From Chryseobacterium indologenes (GTDB lineage Bacteria > Bacteroidota > Bacteroidia > Flavobacteriales > Weeksellaceae), in contig LAZY01000001.1 of assembly GCA_001013295.1 (NCBI GenBank), positions 62,001 through 126,000 on the forward strand: a stretch of DNA of 64,000 bases, given 5' to 3'. Below, in pieces: positions 14,819 to 22,793 of this stretch; the first letter of the stretch is position 1; each line of letters begins with the position of its first letter. Below the pieces are notes generated by a model. That model ran no database searches. It was not told the DNA's origin and worked only from the letters and a program-made list of their open reading frames with translations. Position numbers and translations under genes: made by a program.

Positions 14819-16540
14819 TTAGAACAAGTAATACAACTGTGTTAAAGGAAGTTTTTCTGCCGGTTCGCAAGTGATGTATTCACCATCTACCGTTACTTTA
14901 TAGTTTTCAGGATTCACTTCGATCAAAGGAGTCTTATCGTTATGAATAAGGTCTTTTTTACCAATATTTCTACAGTTTTTCACCGGAAGGATCATTTTTT
15001 CTAATCCATAAGAGGCAATAGTTCCGTTATCGATGGAGATCTGAGAAACGAAGTTGGCACAAGTACCGAACTTAGCTTTTCCGTGAGCACCAAACATATT
15101 TCTGTAGATAATAGGTTGAGGTGTTGGGATCGATGCATTCGGGTCTCCCATTTTAGCTGCTATTACAAATCCACCTTTTACGATCATTTCAGGCTTAACA
15201 CCGAATAATGCAGGTTTCCAGATCACCAAATCCGCTAATTTCCCTTCTTCAAGGGATCCTACATATTCTGAAATACCGTGTGCAATTGCCGGGTTGATCG
15301 TATATTTAGCGACATATCTTTTAGCACGGTAGTTATCATTTCCGCTATCTTTATCTTCTGCCAGGTCCCCTCTCTGTTCCTTCATTTTGCTTGCCGTCTG
15401 CCAGGTTCTTGTGATTACTTCCCCCGGTCTACCCATTGCCTGAGAGTCTGAACTCATGATACTGAAAACTCCCATATCGTGAAGAATATCTTCTGCTGCA
15501 ATGGTTTCAGGACGGATACGTGAATCTGCGAATGCCACATCTTCAGGAATGTTTTTGCTCAAGTGGTGGCATACCATCAGCATATCTAAGTGCTCATCGA
15601 TGGTATTGATCGTATAAGGACGTGTAGGGTTGGTAGAAGCCGGTAATACGTTTGGATACATCGCTGCTTTGATGATGTCCGGAGCGTGGCCTCCACCTGC
15701 ACCTTCTGTATGGAAAGTGTGGATTACTCTTCCGTTGATCGCTCTCATTGTATCTTCTAAGAAACCACCTTCATTTAAGGTATCTGTATGGATAGCCACC
15801 TGAACATCATATTTATCTGCAACTTTTAATGCGGCATCAATCGTTGCTGGCGTTGCACCCCAGTCTTCGTGGATTTTTACCCCTAAAGCTCCTGCTTCTA
15901 CCTGCTCTTCAATAGGCTCTTCTGCAGAACAGTTTCCTTTTCCGAAGAATCCTAAGTTCATTGGATATTCTTCTGCTGCTTCAAGCATTTTCTGCATGTT
16001 GAATCTTCCTGGAGTCACTGTTGTAGCATTCGTTCCGTCGTTCGGACCTGTTCCCCCTCCGATCATTGTAGTGATACCACTATATAGAGAAGTTTCGATC
16101 TGTTGCGGGCAGATGTAGTGGATATGCGTATCAATACCTCCGGCAGTTACAATATATCCTTTTCCACCGTGAACTTCAGTAGAAGCACCGATGATCATAT
16201 TCGGAGATACTCCATCCATGGCATCAGGGTTACCTGCTTTACCGATTCCTACGATTTTTCCGTCTTTGATTCCGATATCTCCTTTTACAATTCCCCAGTG
16301 GTCGATGATCACTGCTCCGGTGATACAAAGGTCAAGAACGCCTTCATCTCTTTTTGCAGTCACATTCTGTCCCATACCATCACGTACGGTTTTACCTCCT
16401 CCGAAAACAGCTTCGTCTCCGTAATGGGTGAAATCTTTTTCGATTTCAATAATGATTTCAGTGTCTCCCAGTCTGATTTTATCTCCAGCTGTAGGACCTA
16501 ATATATTGGCGTATTGTTTTCTGTCTACGTTTAAGCTCAT
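14819..16540 (-). CDS. ureC: Urease alpha subunit UreC
   Basis: A 573-residue catalytic subunit that hydrolyses urea to ammonia and carbamate at a dinuclear nickel site. All key residues are visible: HIHYICPQQ (HxH ligands), the carbamylated Lys in [19 protein letters not shown] and [12 protein letters not shown] (His ligands), the mobile flap Cys-His in MVCHHLS, and the Asp ligand in SSDSQAMGR. The length is normal for a three-subunit (A, B, C separate) urease. It begins 1 nt after the ureB stop. Confidence 0.98.
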   Translation of the reverse strand: MSLNVDRKQYANILGPTAGDKIRLGDTEIIIEIEKDFTHYGDEAVFGGGKTVRDGMGQNVTAKRDEGVLDLCITGAVIIDHWGIVKGDIGIKDGKIVGIGKAGNPDAMDGVSPNMIIGASTEVHGGKGYIVTAGGIDTHIHYICPQQIETSLYSGITTMIGGGTGPNDGTNATTVTPGRFNMQKMLEAAEEYPMNLGFFGKGNCSAEEPIEEQVEAGALGVKIHEDWGATPATIDAALKVADKYDVQVAIHTDTLNEGGFLEDTMRAINGRVIHTFHTEGAGGGHAPDIIKAAMYPNVLPASTNPTRPYTINTIDEHLDMLMVCHHLSKNIPEDVAFADSRIRPETIAAEDILHDMGVFSIMSSDSQAMGRPGEVITRTWQTASKMKEQRGDLAEDKDSGNDNYRAKRYVAKYTINPAIAHGISEYVGSLEEGKLADLVIWKPALFGVKPEMIVKGGFVIAAKMGDPNASIPTPQPIIYRNMFGAHGKAKFGTCANFVSQISIDNGTIASYGLEKMILPVKNCRNIGKKDLIHNDKTPLIEVNPENYKVTVDGEYITCEPAEKLPLTQLYYLF

Positions 16541-16541
16541 C

Positions 16542-16916
16542 TTACTGATTTTTAAAGTTTAACTCCTGAACTTTTGCTAGGCTTGCTTTTTTCTGATCTT
16601 CAGAATCTACCTGTCCATCAACAAGGTTATTGAAGCCCATCGCTTTTTTGGTTCCTCCTATTTCGACCAATTCCACTTCTTTTTCTTCTCCCGGCTCGAA
16701 ACGCACGGCAGTACTTGCGACAATGTTCAGTCTCTTTCCGAAAGCTTTTTCACGGTCAAAGCTCATCGCCTTGTTTACTTCGAAAAAGTGGAAGTGTGAA
16801 CCTACCTGGATAGGACGGTCTCCCGTATTGGTCACTTTTATTTTTACGGTTTCTCTGCCTTCATTGCAGATGATTGTACCTTCTTTTACAAAAATTTCTC
16901 CTGGTATCATAATCAA
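16542..16916 (-). CDS. ureB: Urease beta subunit UreB
   Basis: A 124-residue structural subunit. Family motifs are [31 protein letters not shown] and [13 protein letters not shown], followed by [15 protein letters not shown]. It is separate from UreA, as in most bacterial ureases and unlike Helicobacter. It lies 6 nt after ureA and 1 nt before ureC. The tail after NNLVDGQ is slightly longer and rich in Lys/Gln. Confidence 0.97.
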   Translation of the reverse strand: MIMIPGEIFVKEGTIICNEGRETVKIKVTNTGDRPIQVGSHFHFFEVNKAMSFDREKAFGKRLNIVASTAVRFEPGEEKEVELVEIGGTKKAMGFNNLVDGQVDSEDQKKASLAKVQELNFKNQ

Positions 16917-16922
16917 TAGGGA

Positions 16923-17225
16923 TTAACGGATTGGGTTGTGTACGGTTACCAGCTTTGTTCCATCAGGGAATGTAGCTTCAATCTGAACATCGTGGATCAT
17001 TTCTGCCACGCCAGGCATTACATCCTCTTTAGTCAAAAGATTAGCGCCTTCCTGCATCAGCTCAGCGACTTTTTTTCCATCTCTTGCTCCTTCAAGCAGG
17101 AAGTGGCTGATCAATGCTATAGATTCTGGGTAGTTTAGTTTAAGGCCTCTTGCCTTTCTTTTTAGGGCGAGCTCTCCTGCCAGAAATAGCATAAGCTTCT
17201 CCGTTTCTCTCGGTGTTAAGTGCAT
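16923..17225 (-). CDS. ureA: Urease gamma subunit UreA
   Basis: A 100-residue gamma subunit with [41 protein letters not shown] and [20 protein letters not shown], all canonical. It is the first gene of the urease cluster, with a 156-nt upstream gap that contains a 7-bp hairpin and a 16-bp palindrome. Confidence 0.98.
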   Translation of the reverse strand: MHLTPRETEKLMLFLAGELALKRKARGLKLNYPESIALISHFLLEGARDGKKVAELMQEGANLLTKEDVMPGVAEMIHDVQIEATFPDGTKLVTVHNPIR

Positions 17226-17264
17226 AGTATTTTTATTTAAAGTTTAGACAAACAGTATCTGGTC

Positions 17265-17282
17265 TGCCTTTCAGAAAAGGCA
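17265..17282. other. Hairpin in the ureA leader
   Basis: TGCCTTT (17265-17271) pairs with 17276-17282 around a 4-nt loop, about 40 nt before the ureA start. It may affect leader folding. No riboswitch consensus is recognised. Confidence 0.35.
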
Positions 17283-17330
17283 AATAGAAATGTTCAAAAA
17301 ATGTAAATTGAGGAATGATGCCTACAGATC

Positions 17331-17346
17331 TGTATTGTACAATACA
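17331..17346. promoter_or_regulatory. 16-bp perfect palindrome upstream of ureA
   Basis: TGTATTGTACAATACA is a perfect dyad, centred about 113 nt upstream of the ureA start and 36 nt past the stop of the upstream gene. It is a candidate operator for a dimeric regulator. I cannot link it to a specific family. Confidence 0.4.
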
Positions 17347-17381
17347 AACCATAAAGGATCATCAAAGGTTTTAAAATAAGA

Positions 17382-17747
17382 TTAGCAGCCCGCTATCTGC
17401 AAGGAATGATACAGGATGTATCTTGGTGCTGTAATGTAAATACGGTTTTGAACGGCCGCAACCGGAGTACTAAAAGTATACTTGGCAAAGAAATAGTTGA
17501 GCCACTGCTGTGCAAGTATAGAATAATCAAATTTTACTTTCTCCAAATCATTGGAATCCTGCACATCCTGAGCATCTGAAAAGCTATACATCTCAGGCTG
17601 GGTCTGCTGATCCGATTTTTGCTGAAGGAGATGAATTTTTGAAAGGAGATCAGAGTATGGTTGAGTTTTCCCCTTATGTGCAAAAAGACCTGCACACAAC
17701 GCTGAGAAAAATAATACAAAAGAGAAAAATAGGACTCTTTTTTTCAT
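17382..17747 (-). CDS. Secreted hypothetical protein, 121 aa
   Basis: This has a signal peptide (residues 1-24, LFFSALCAGLFAHKG) followed by a Gln/Ser/Asp-rich segment and a C-terminal region with aromatic residues. I do not recognise a family. It reads in the same direction as the urease genes and ends 157 nt upstream of ureA. The gap with a palindrome suggests it is a separate unit. Two cysteines are present, one in the signal and one at the final residue. Confidence 0.6.
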   Translation of the reverse strand: MKKRVLFFSFVLFFSALCAGLFAHKGKTQPYSDLLSKIHLLQQKSDQQTQPEMYSFSDAQDVQDSNDLEKVKFDYSILAQQWLNYFFAKYTFSTPVAAVQNRIYITAPRYILYHSLQIAGC

Positions 17748-18151
17748 ACCTGTTAATAATGGTGTAAAATTAGAACAATCTTAAAATCCCGGCTATCAAA
17801 AAATTTATTTAAAATGTTCAAAATCGCAACAAATGCAATTTTATATATTTTTAACATTTCGCGTTAAATCCTTTATTTACAACACTTAATCACCATTTAT
17901 GAACTATGACAAATATTTTATTGTCCCAATTCCAACAATTATGACAATCTGATATATCTTTTTCTTCTATCTAAAGGATTGAATAAATACATTAAATATT
18001 TTCAATATTTATCCTTGAAAAAATGTTATATATTAATAATTATTCAGCAATAAAGTTTATTTCACAAAAACAGGCGGTATTTTTTTCTTTCCTTATAATT
18101 ATCGTAAATTTGTATACAACATTCAATTTAATAAAATAATAAAAACGTAAT
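17748..18151. other. AT-rich divergent intergenic region
   Basis: About 400 AT-rich bases separate the minus-strand secreted-protein gene from pruA. Apart from the pruA -7 motif at 18105-18112 I see no gene, repeat or RNA. Confidence 0.6.
18105..18112 (+). promoter_or_regulatory. Promoter -7 motif of pruA
   Basis: TAAATTTG fits the Bacteroidetes -7 consensus TAnnTTTG, 39 nt before the pruA ATG. The expected -33 zone is T-rich but has no exact TTTG. Confidence 0.55.
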
Positions 18152-19777
18152 ATGTCAAAAGCAATTTCGCAAGTACCATTAGCGGTAAACGAGCCGGTAA
18201 ATTCTTATGTACCGGGATCTCCGGAAGTTAAAAGCCTTATTGATACCTACAAAAAAATGTGGGCTGAAAAGGTAGAAATTCCAATGATCATCAACGGAAA
18301 GGAAGTAAAAACTGATACAAAAGTAAAGCTTCAGTCTCCACAGGATCATGCTCATGACTTCGGATTCTACTACCAGGGTGGTATGCAGCATGTAGATGAC
18401 GCTATCAACGCAGCATTGGCAGCTAAAGAAGCATGGAATGGGCTAGGTTGGGAACAACGTGCAGCTATTTTCTTAAAGGCAGCTGATCTTTTGGCGGGTC
18501 CTTACAGAGATGTGATCAATGCAGCTACGATGATCGGACAGTCTAAAAATGTACACCAGGCTGAAATTGATTCTGCTTGTGAGTTCATCGACTTCTTAAG
18601 ATTCAACGTAGAATTCATGACAGAAATGTATTCTGAGCAGCCGGTTTCTGACAACGGAATCTGGAACCGTGTAGAATACAGACCACTTGAAGGGTTCTGC
18701 TTTGCAGTAACTCCGTTCAACTTTACGGCTATCTCAGGAAACCTTCCTACTTGTATGGCAATGTTAGGAAACGTTGTGGTATGGAAGCCTTCTGATAAGC
18801 AGGTTTATTCTGCAAAAGTAATCATGGATGTATTAACTGAAGCGGGTCTTCCTGCAGGGGTTATCAATATGATCTTTACAGACGGTAAAGAAACGGCTGA
18901 GAAAGTATTGGCTCACAAAGATTTTGCTGGTCTTCACTTCACAGGGTCTACAAAGGTATTCCAGGGAATGTGGAAAATGATCGGTGACAACATCCATAAC
19001 TACAGAACTTACCCAAGAATCGTTGGAGAAACTGGTGGTAAAGATTTTGTAATCGCTCACCCGTCTGCGAACGTAGAAGCAGTAGCTACCGCTTTAGTAA
19101 GAGGTGCTTTCGAATATCAGGGGCAGAAATGTTCTGCAGCTTCAAGAGCTTATGTTCCTAAGTCTCTTTGGGCTGATGTGAAGAAAGTAATGGAAGCTCA
19201 GATGGCTACGATTAAAATCGGTTCTCCTGAAGATCCATCCAACTTTGTAAACGCTGTAATCGACAGAAATTCTTTCGAAAAATGTAAAGGATATATCACC
19301 AGAGCTAACGAATCTTCTGAGGCTACTGTAGCCATCGGTGGAACATGTGATGATTCTAAAGGATGGTTTGTACACCCAACGGTAATTGAAACGACAAATC
19401 CTCAATACGAAAGTATGGTAGAAGAAATCTTCGGCCCAATCCTTTCTGTATTTGTATATGAAGATCAGGACTGGAAAGAGACTCTAAAATTAGTTGATTC
19501 TTCTTCTCCTTATTCATTGACAGGTTCTGTATTCTCTCAAGACCGTTATGCTATTGCTGAAGCTTACAAAGCTTTAGAAAATGCGTCCGGTAACTTCTAC
19601 ATCAACGACAAACCAACAGGTGCAGTAGTAGGACAACAACCTTTCGGTGGTGGTAGAGCTTCTGGAACTAACGATAAAGCAGGTTCTAAAATGAACCTTC
19701 TTAGATGGACATCTGTAAGAAGTGTGAAAGAAACATTTGTTTCTCCAAAAGACTACAAATATCCATACCTAGGATAA
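18152..19777 (+). CDS. pruA: L-glutamate gamma-semialdehyde dehydrogenase (P5C dehydrogenase)
   Basis: A 541-residue NAD-dependent aldehyde dehydrogenase that converts glutamate semialdehyde (from proline via P5C) to glutamate. Seen: PFNFTAISGNLPT and MLGNVVVWKPSDKQVYSA (cofactor site), FTGSTKVF, the catalytic Glu in VGETGGKDFV, the catalytic Cys in EYQGQKCSAASRAYVP, and the C-terminal GQQPFGGGRASGTNDKAG. Length and motifs match the stand-alone (monofunctional) class. It has its own promoter and a terminator at 19832-19863. Codon use looks optimised, which suggests high expression. Confidence 0.96.
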   Translation: MSKAISQVPLAVNEPVNSYVPGSPEVKSLIDTYKKMWAEKVEIPMIINGKEVKTDTKVKLQSPQDHAHDFGFYYQGGMQHVDDAINAALAAKEAWNGLGWEQRAAIFLKAADLLAGPYRDVINAATMIGQSKNVHQAEIDSACEFIDFLRFNVEFMTEMYSEQPVSDNGIWNRVEYRPLEGFCFAVTPFNFTAISGNLPTCMAMLGNVVVWKPSDKQVYSAKVIMDVLTEAGLPAGVINMIFTDGKETAEKVLAHKDFAGLHFTGSTKVFQGMWKMIGDNIHNYRTYPRIVGETGGKDFVIAHPSANVEAVATALVRGAFEYQGQKCSAASRAYVPKSLWADVKKVMEAQMATIKIGSPEDPSNFVNAVIDRNSFEKCKGYITRANESSEATVAIGGTCDDSKGWFVHPTVIETTNPQYESMVEEIFGPILSVFVYEDQDWKETLKLVDSSSPYSLTGSVFSQDRYAIAEAYKALENASGNFYINDKPTGAVVGQQPFGGGRASGTNDKAGSKMNLLRWTSVRSVKETFVSPKDYKYPYLG

Positions 19778-19831
19778 TGATGAGTAATGAGTAATAGGCA
19801 ATGAGTAATTGATTGTCTGTTCTTTCAATAC

Positions 19832-19863
19832 AGCCTCGGAATTTCGGTTTCGGGGCTTTTTTA
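19832..19863 (+). terminator. pruA terminator
   Basis: AGCCTCGGAA pairs with the downstream TTTCGGGGCT (with G-T wobbles) around a short loop and is followed by a T-run, about 55 nt past the pruA stop. Confidence 0.6.
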
Positions 19864-20032
19864 TCAATGATGTGATGAGAAGGGAGGGAAAGAGATAAGA
19901 GATGATAGATGATGAGATAATAGACGCCCTAGATGGTAAAAGGAGCTTAGCTTATGGATTTCTATATATGTTTCTTTCTAAAAGTTTCAATGTTTAAGGC
20001 TAAGATTAAATGCCTGCTATTTCCGCAATAGT

Positions 20033-20072
20033 CTAATACTCTAATACTCTAATACTCTAATACTCTAGTACT
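20033..20072. repeat. 8-bp tandem repeat CTAATACT
   Basis: Four perfect copies of CTAATACT and one variant (CTAGTACT) in a row, about 110 nt before the small lipoprotein gene at 20185. Confidence 0.9.
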
Positions 20073-20184
20073 CTCAAACCCAATCTAACATCTTTTAACA
20101 AACTTTACCTATACTTTACAACTCCTTTACCCCTGTTAGGAATAATAGTTGTTTTTTCATCATTACACCCCAAAATAAAATAAT

Positions 20185-20400
20185 ATGAAAAAGTTATTGC
20201 TAGCAGCCATCGGAATAGGAATATTTGCAGTGAGCTGTGGAACCAAAGAGTCATCTATGTCAACCAGTAATCGTGATTCGGCAATGGATCAGTCCAGAAC
20301 GGCCTCACCCGCCACGACAGATACGATGACTACAAAGAAAATGAATCCTGATACCATTAAGATGAAAAAGGATTCAATGGCAACTCCTCCTGCCAAATAA
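20185..20400 (+). CDS. Small Ser/Thr/Lys-rich lipoprotein
   Basis: A 71-residue protein with a lipoprotein signal ending FAVSCGT (Cys at ~18). The low-complexity tail is rich in Ser, Thr, Met, Asp and Lys. It is the same length and has the same make-up as the lipoprotein at 22177, and both share the leader ATAAAATAATATGAAAAAGT, so they look like diverged duplicates. The function is unknown; a periplasmic or surface-exposed spacer is one possibility. Confidence 0.75.
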   Translation: MKKLLLAAIGIGIFAVSCGTKESSMSTSNRDSAMDQSRTASPATTDTMTTKKMNPDTIKMKKDSMATPPAK

Positions 20401-20425
20401 TATGATATACGTTTAATTTAAATAG

Positions 20426-20458
20426 AAATCTGCAGATGAAAGTTCTGCAGATTTTTTG
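20426..20458 (+). terminator. Terminator of the small lipoprotein gene
   Basis: A 10-bp perfect stem (AAATCTGCAG at 20426-20435 with 20445-20454) followed by a T-run, 26 nt after the stop. Confidence 0.85.
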
Positions 20459-20484
20459 TTAAACCATCCTGAAACAGCCGGCAA

Positions 20485-21978
20485 TTATTTTGTTTTCTTA
20501 AACACCGTTCCCCCCTGCATATCCATAACGACTCCATTTACATTCCCTTTATCATCCAGAGTAAAATTAAAATCGAAATCAGGATTCATTTGCTGCGGAA
20601 CTGCTTCTGTCAATTTTGACGAAAAAAGATCGTATTGCTGATGGGCCAATATAAATTTGAAAGTAGGAAATTTGGCATACAGATTATTACCTTCTTTTGA
20701 AACGGTAAAAGTTCCATATCCTTTATTGGAATATTCACCACAATAGGCATCAAGATCATGGGTAGTTTTTTTCTTCTCATTCACCGCCGTACTGATATTT
20801 TTATCCGGTTTTACAATATCGGAAAGTCCTTTTTCATAGGAATAGGGCTTATTGTGGTCTAAACCGAGCATCCGGATGGAAATCATATTTGCAATAGTAT
20901 TGGAAATGTCTGAATTGTGCTGATTACTGAGCACTACAACACCGAATTGATCTGCAGGAAACAAAAAGACGTTAGAATTGAACCCGGATACTCCACCGGC
21001 ATGCCATACTTTATAATGGCCTTTGAAAATCTGGGTAAGCCAGCCATATCCATGACCAAATAAGTAACTTTTTTCATCCGGACTTGTCGGAGGAGCTCCA
21101 TCAATCATGACTTTGGCACTCATTGCATTTTTCATGTAATCTTTTGAAACGAGTATCTGGCTTTCAAATTTGCCGTAATTCAGCCAAAGTCTGATCCAGT
21201 TGGCCATCTCTGTAGCAGAACTATTGACAGCCGCTCCCGGTTTATCATTATCAGGTTTCTGAAATAATAGTTTTTCAATATGCTTCTGGTAAACTCCATA
21301 AGGATAAGAAAAGTCCTGTTGCTTTACCATTTCATCAATCGAGGTAGTACTTGTATTCATTTTCAGAGGAGCAAATATTTTTTCCCTGATGAGACTATCC
21401 CAACTTTTGCCAGTCACCTGCTCTGCAATTGTTCCCAGCATGAGATACCCAAAATTACTGTATTTCCAGCTGTTTCTAGGTTCTCCATTTTCTTTGATAA
21501 AAGGAAGTCTTTGCATCAACTGTATACGTTTAGCCTCAGGGAAGAAAATGTAAGTCCCATCTATGCTTCCCAATCCGCTTCTGTGTTCAAGTAAATCTTC
21601 AATGGTGATCAGATTGTTCATCCTGTCTGTAGAGAAGGTGAGATAAGGAATATACTTGGAAGGTTTATCCTGAACGGATAATTTCTTTTCCGTTTCCAAC
21701 ATGCCTATCAAAGCGGATGTAAATGATTTGGTATTGCTTCCGATGCTAAAAACAGTATTCGTAGTTACAGGTTGTTTAGCTTCAAGATCCCTATATCCAT
21801 AGCCTTTAGAATAAACTATTTTATCATTTTTAATGATTGCGACAGAGATTCCTACCGCCTGATAATCGGCCATGATCTTATTGATTTCGTCATCAATTCC
21901 TTTTAAATTTACCTTTGATTCCTGACTTGATGTAAAACTGTATAGTAACAGACTGAGCAGGTAAAGTATTTTTTTCAT
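20485..21978 (-). CDS. Secreted serine hydrolase (class C beta-lactamase-like) with C-terminal domain
   Basis: A 497-residue protein with a signal peptide (residues 1-19, ending FTSSQ). The catalytic domain of about 340 residues has the SxxK nucleophile motif in SIGSNTKSFTSALIG, the YxN motif in WKYSNFGYLMLG, and HAGGVSGFNS near the third motif. A C-terminal domain of about 90 residues (DLDAYCGEYSNKGYG onward) resembles the DUF3471-type beta domain often fused to such hydrolases. The likely role is peptidase/esterase activity in the periplasm; true beta-lactamase action is doubtful. It is flanked by two related small lipoprotein genes. Confidence 0.88.
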   Translation of the reverse strand: MKKILYLLSLLLYSFTSSQESKVNLKGIDDEINKIMADYQAVGISVAIIKNDKIVYSKGYGYRDLEAKQPVTTNTVFSIGSNTKSFTSALIGMLETEKKLSVQDKPSKYIPYLTFSTDRMNNLITIEDLLEHRSGLGSIDGTYIFFPEAKRIQLMQRLPFIKENGEPRNSWKYSNFGYLMLGTIAEQVTGKSWDSLIREKIFAPLKMNTSTTSIDEMVKQQDFSYPYGVYQKHIEKLLFQKPDNDKPGAAVNSSATEMANWIRLWLNYGKFESQILVSKDYMKNAMSAKVMIDGAPPTSPDEKSYLFGHGYGWLTQIFKGHYKVWHAGGVSGFNSNVFLFPADQFGVVVLSNQHNSDISNTIANMISIRMLGLDHNKPYSYEKGLSDIVKPDKNISTAVNEKKKTTHDLDAYCGEYSNKGYGTFTVSKEGNNLYAKFPTFKFILAHQQYDLFSSKLTEAVPQQMNPDFDFNFTLDDKGNVNGVVMDMQGGTVFKKTK

Positions 21979-22176
21979 ATTTTCTATTTTAAGATAAACA
22001 GAGTGCTATTCCTTCAGTTTCTTATTCCTCAATGCCATTGTGGATCAGGCACAGAATCATAATATCCCCCTCTTATTTCTTTAAAAACAATTTTATCAGA
22101 ATATGATCTGATCATCAATAAAAATATTAATATTTCATTATATTTGATTAAACAAACATCAAAAAAATAAAATAAT

Positions 22177-22392
22177 ATGAAAAAGTTTTGCTTCGGAGCT
22201 CTCCTTGGACTTCTCTTTCTGGGAAGCTGCGCTCAAAATAAAGAAAAAAGAGAAGCGTTTAAAGAGGCTCACAATAAAGATTCTTTAAGAAACAAAATGG
22301 GTGATTCTGCTGTAGCTAATTCTCAGTCTACTCCGGCTGCTTCTGCTCCTTCAACCTCAAAAACTGACACTACAAAAACGAAAGGTAAATAA
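22177..22392 (+). CDS. Small Ala/Ser/Thr/Lys-rich lipoprotein
   Basis: A 71-residue lipoprotein with signal LLGLLFLGSCAQNKEKR and a low-complexity tail (Ser/Thr/Ala/Lys). It is a probable paralogue of the gene at 20185: same length, same leader bases before and after the ATG, and same residue bias. It ends with a clear hairpin at 22397-22423. The function is unknown. Confidence 0.75.
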   Translation: MKKFCFGALLGLLFLGSCAQNKEKREAFKEAHNKDSLRNKMGDSAVANSQSTPAASAPSTSKTDTTKTKGK

Positions 22393-22793
22393 ATCACAAA
22401 TCCACAGAAAGTCTGTGGATTTGCACTTAAAAAAACTTGACTGAAAAAAAACCGGGCAATCAACCCCGATTATATGGTATGGTCCGGAATTCCGGATCAG
22501 AATATTTTACGTTAGCAGATAAAATGACATCGCAATTATTCACTGATTATAGAAAGAAGAACAGATCTTTTTCCTGAAAGTTTCATCGTTGAATTTATTT
22601 AATGTAGACCCTCATTTTATTTCATTCCAAAAGAAACAGGACTTCTTCAAAAATAAAAGAGACAAGCTGTAATGTGATAGTCGTCATTCCCGTGAAACTG
22701 CCGCAAAGATATGGCAGGAGGAGGCTTGCGTAAAATAATAGGTTGTCTGTTTTCGCGAAAATGGCAAGTCAGAATAAAAAAAACGATCTATTT
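22393..22793. other. Intergenic region with palindromes
   Basis: About 400 bases with no gene. It holds the lipoprotein-gene hairpin, a short stretch resembling dispersed 'gtcattcccgtga' repeats (22683-22696), and the palindrome TTTTCGCGAAAA at 22750-22761. Confidence 0.6.
22397..22423 (+). terminator. Hairpin after small lipoprotein gene
   Basis: A 12-bp perfect stem (CAAATCCACAGA at 22397-22408 with 22412-22423) and 3-nt loop just after the stop. It lacks a strong T-run. Confidence 0.6.

Larger units (their letters stand above)
19778..20184. other. Intergenic region with repeats
   Basis: It holds the pruA terminator, a purine-rich GATGAGA-type repeat (19868-19932) akin to those at 9.1 and 10.2 kb, and an 8-bp tandem array (20033-20072). 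No gene is seen. Confidence 0.65.

Noticed and set aside
20485..21978. True class C beta-lactamase
   Set aside because: The SxxK and YxN motifs are shared with esterases and peptidases, and the C-terminal extra domain is typical of non-lactamase serine hydrolases.
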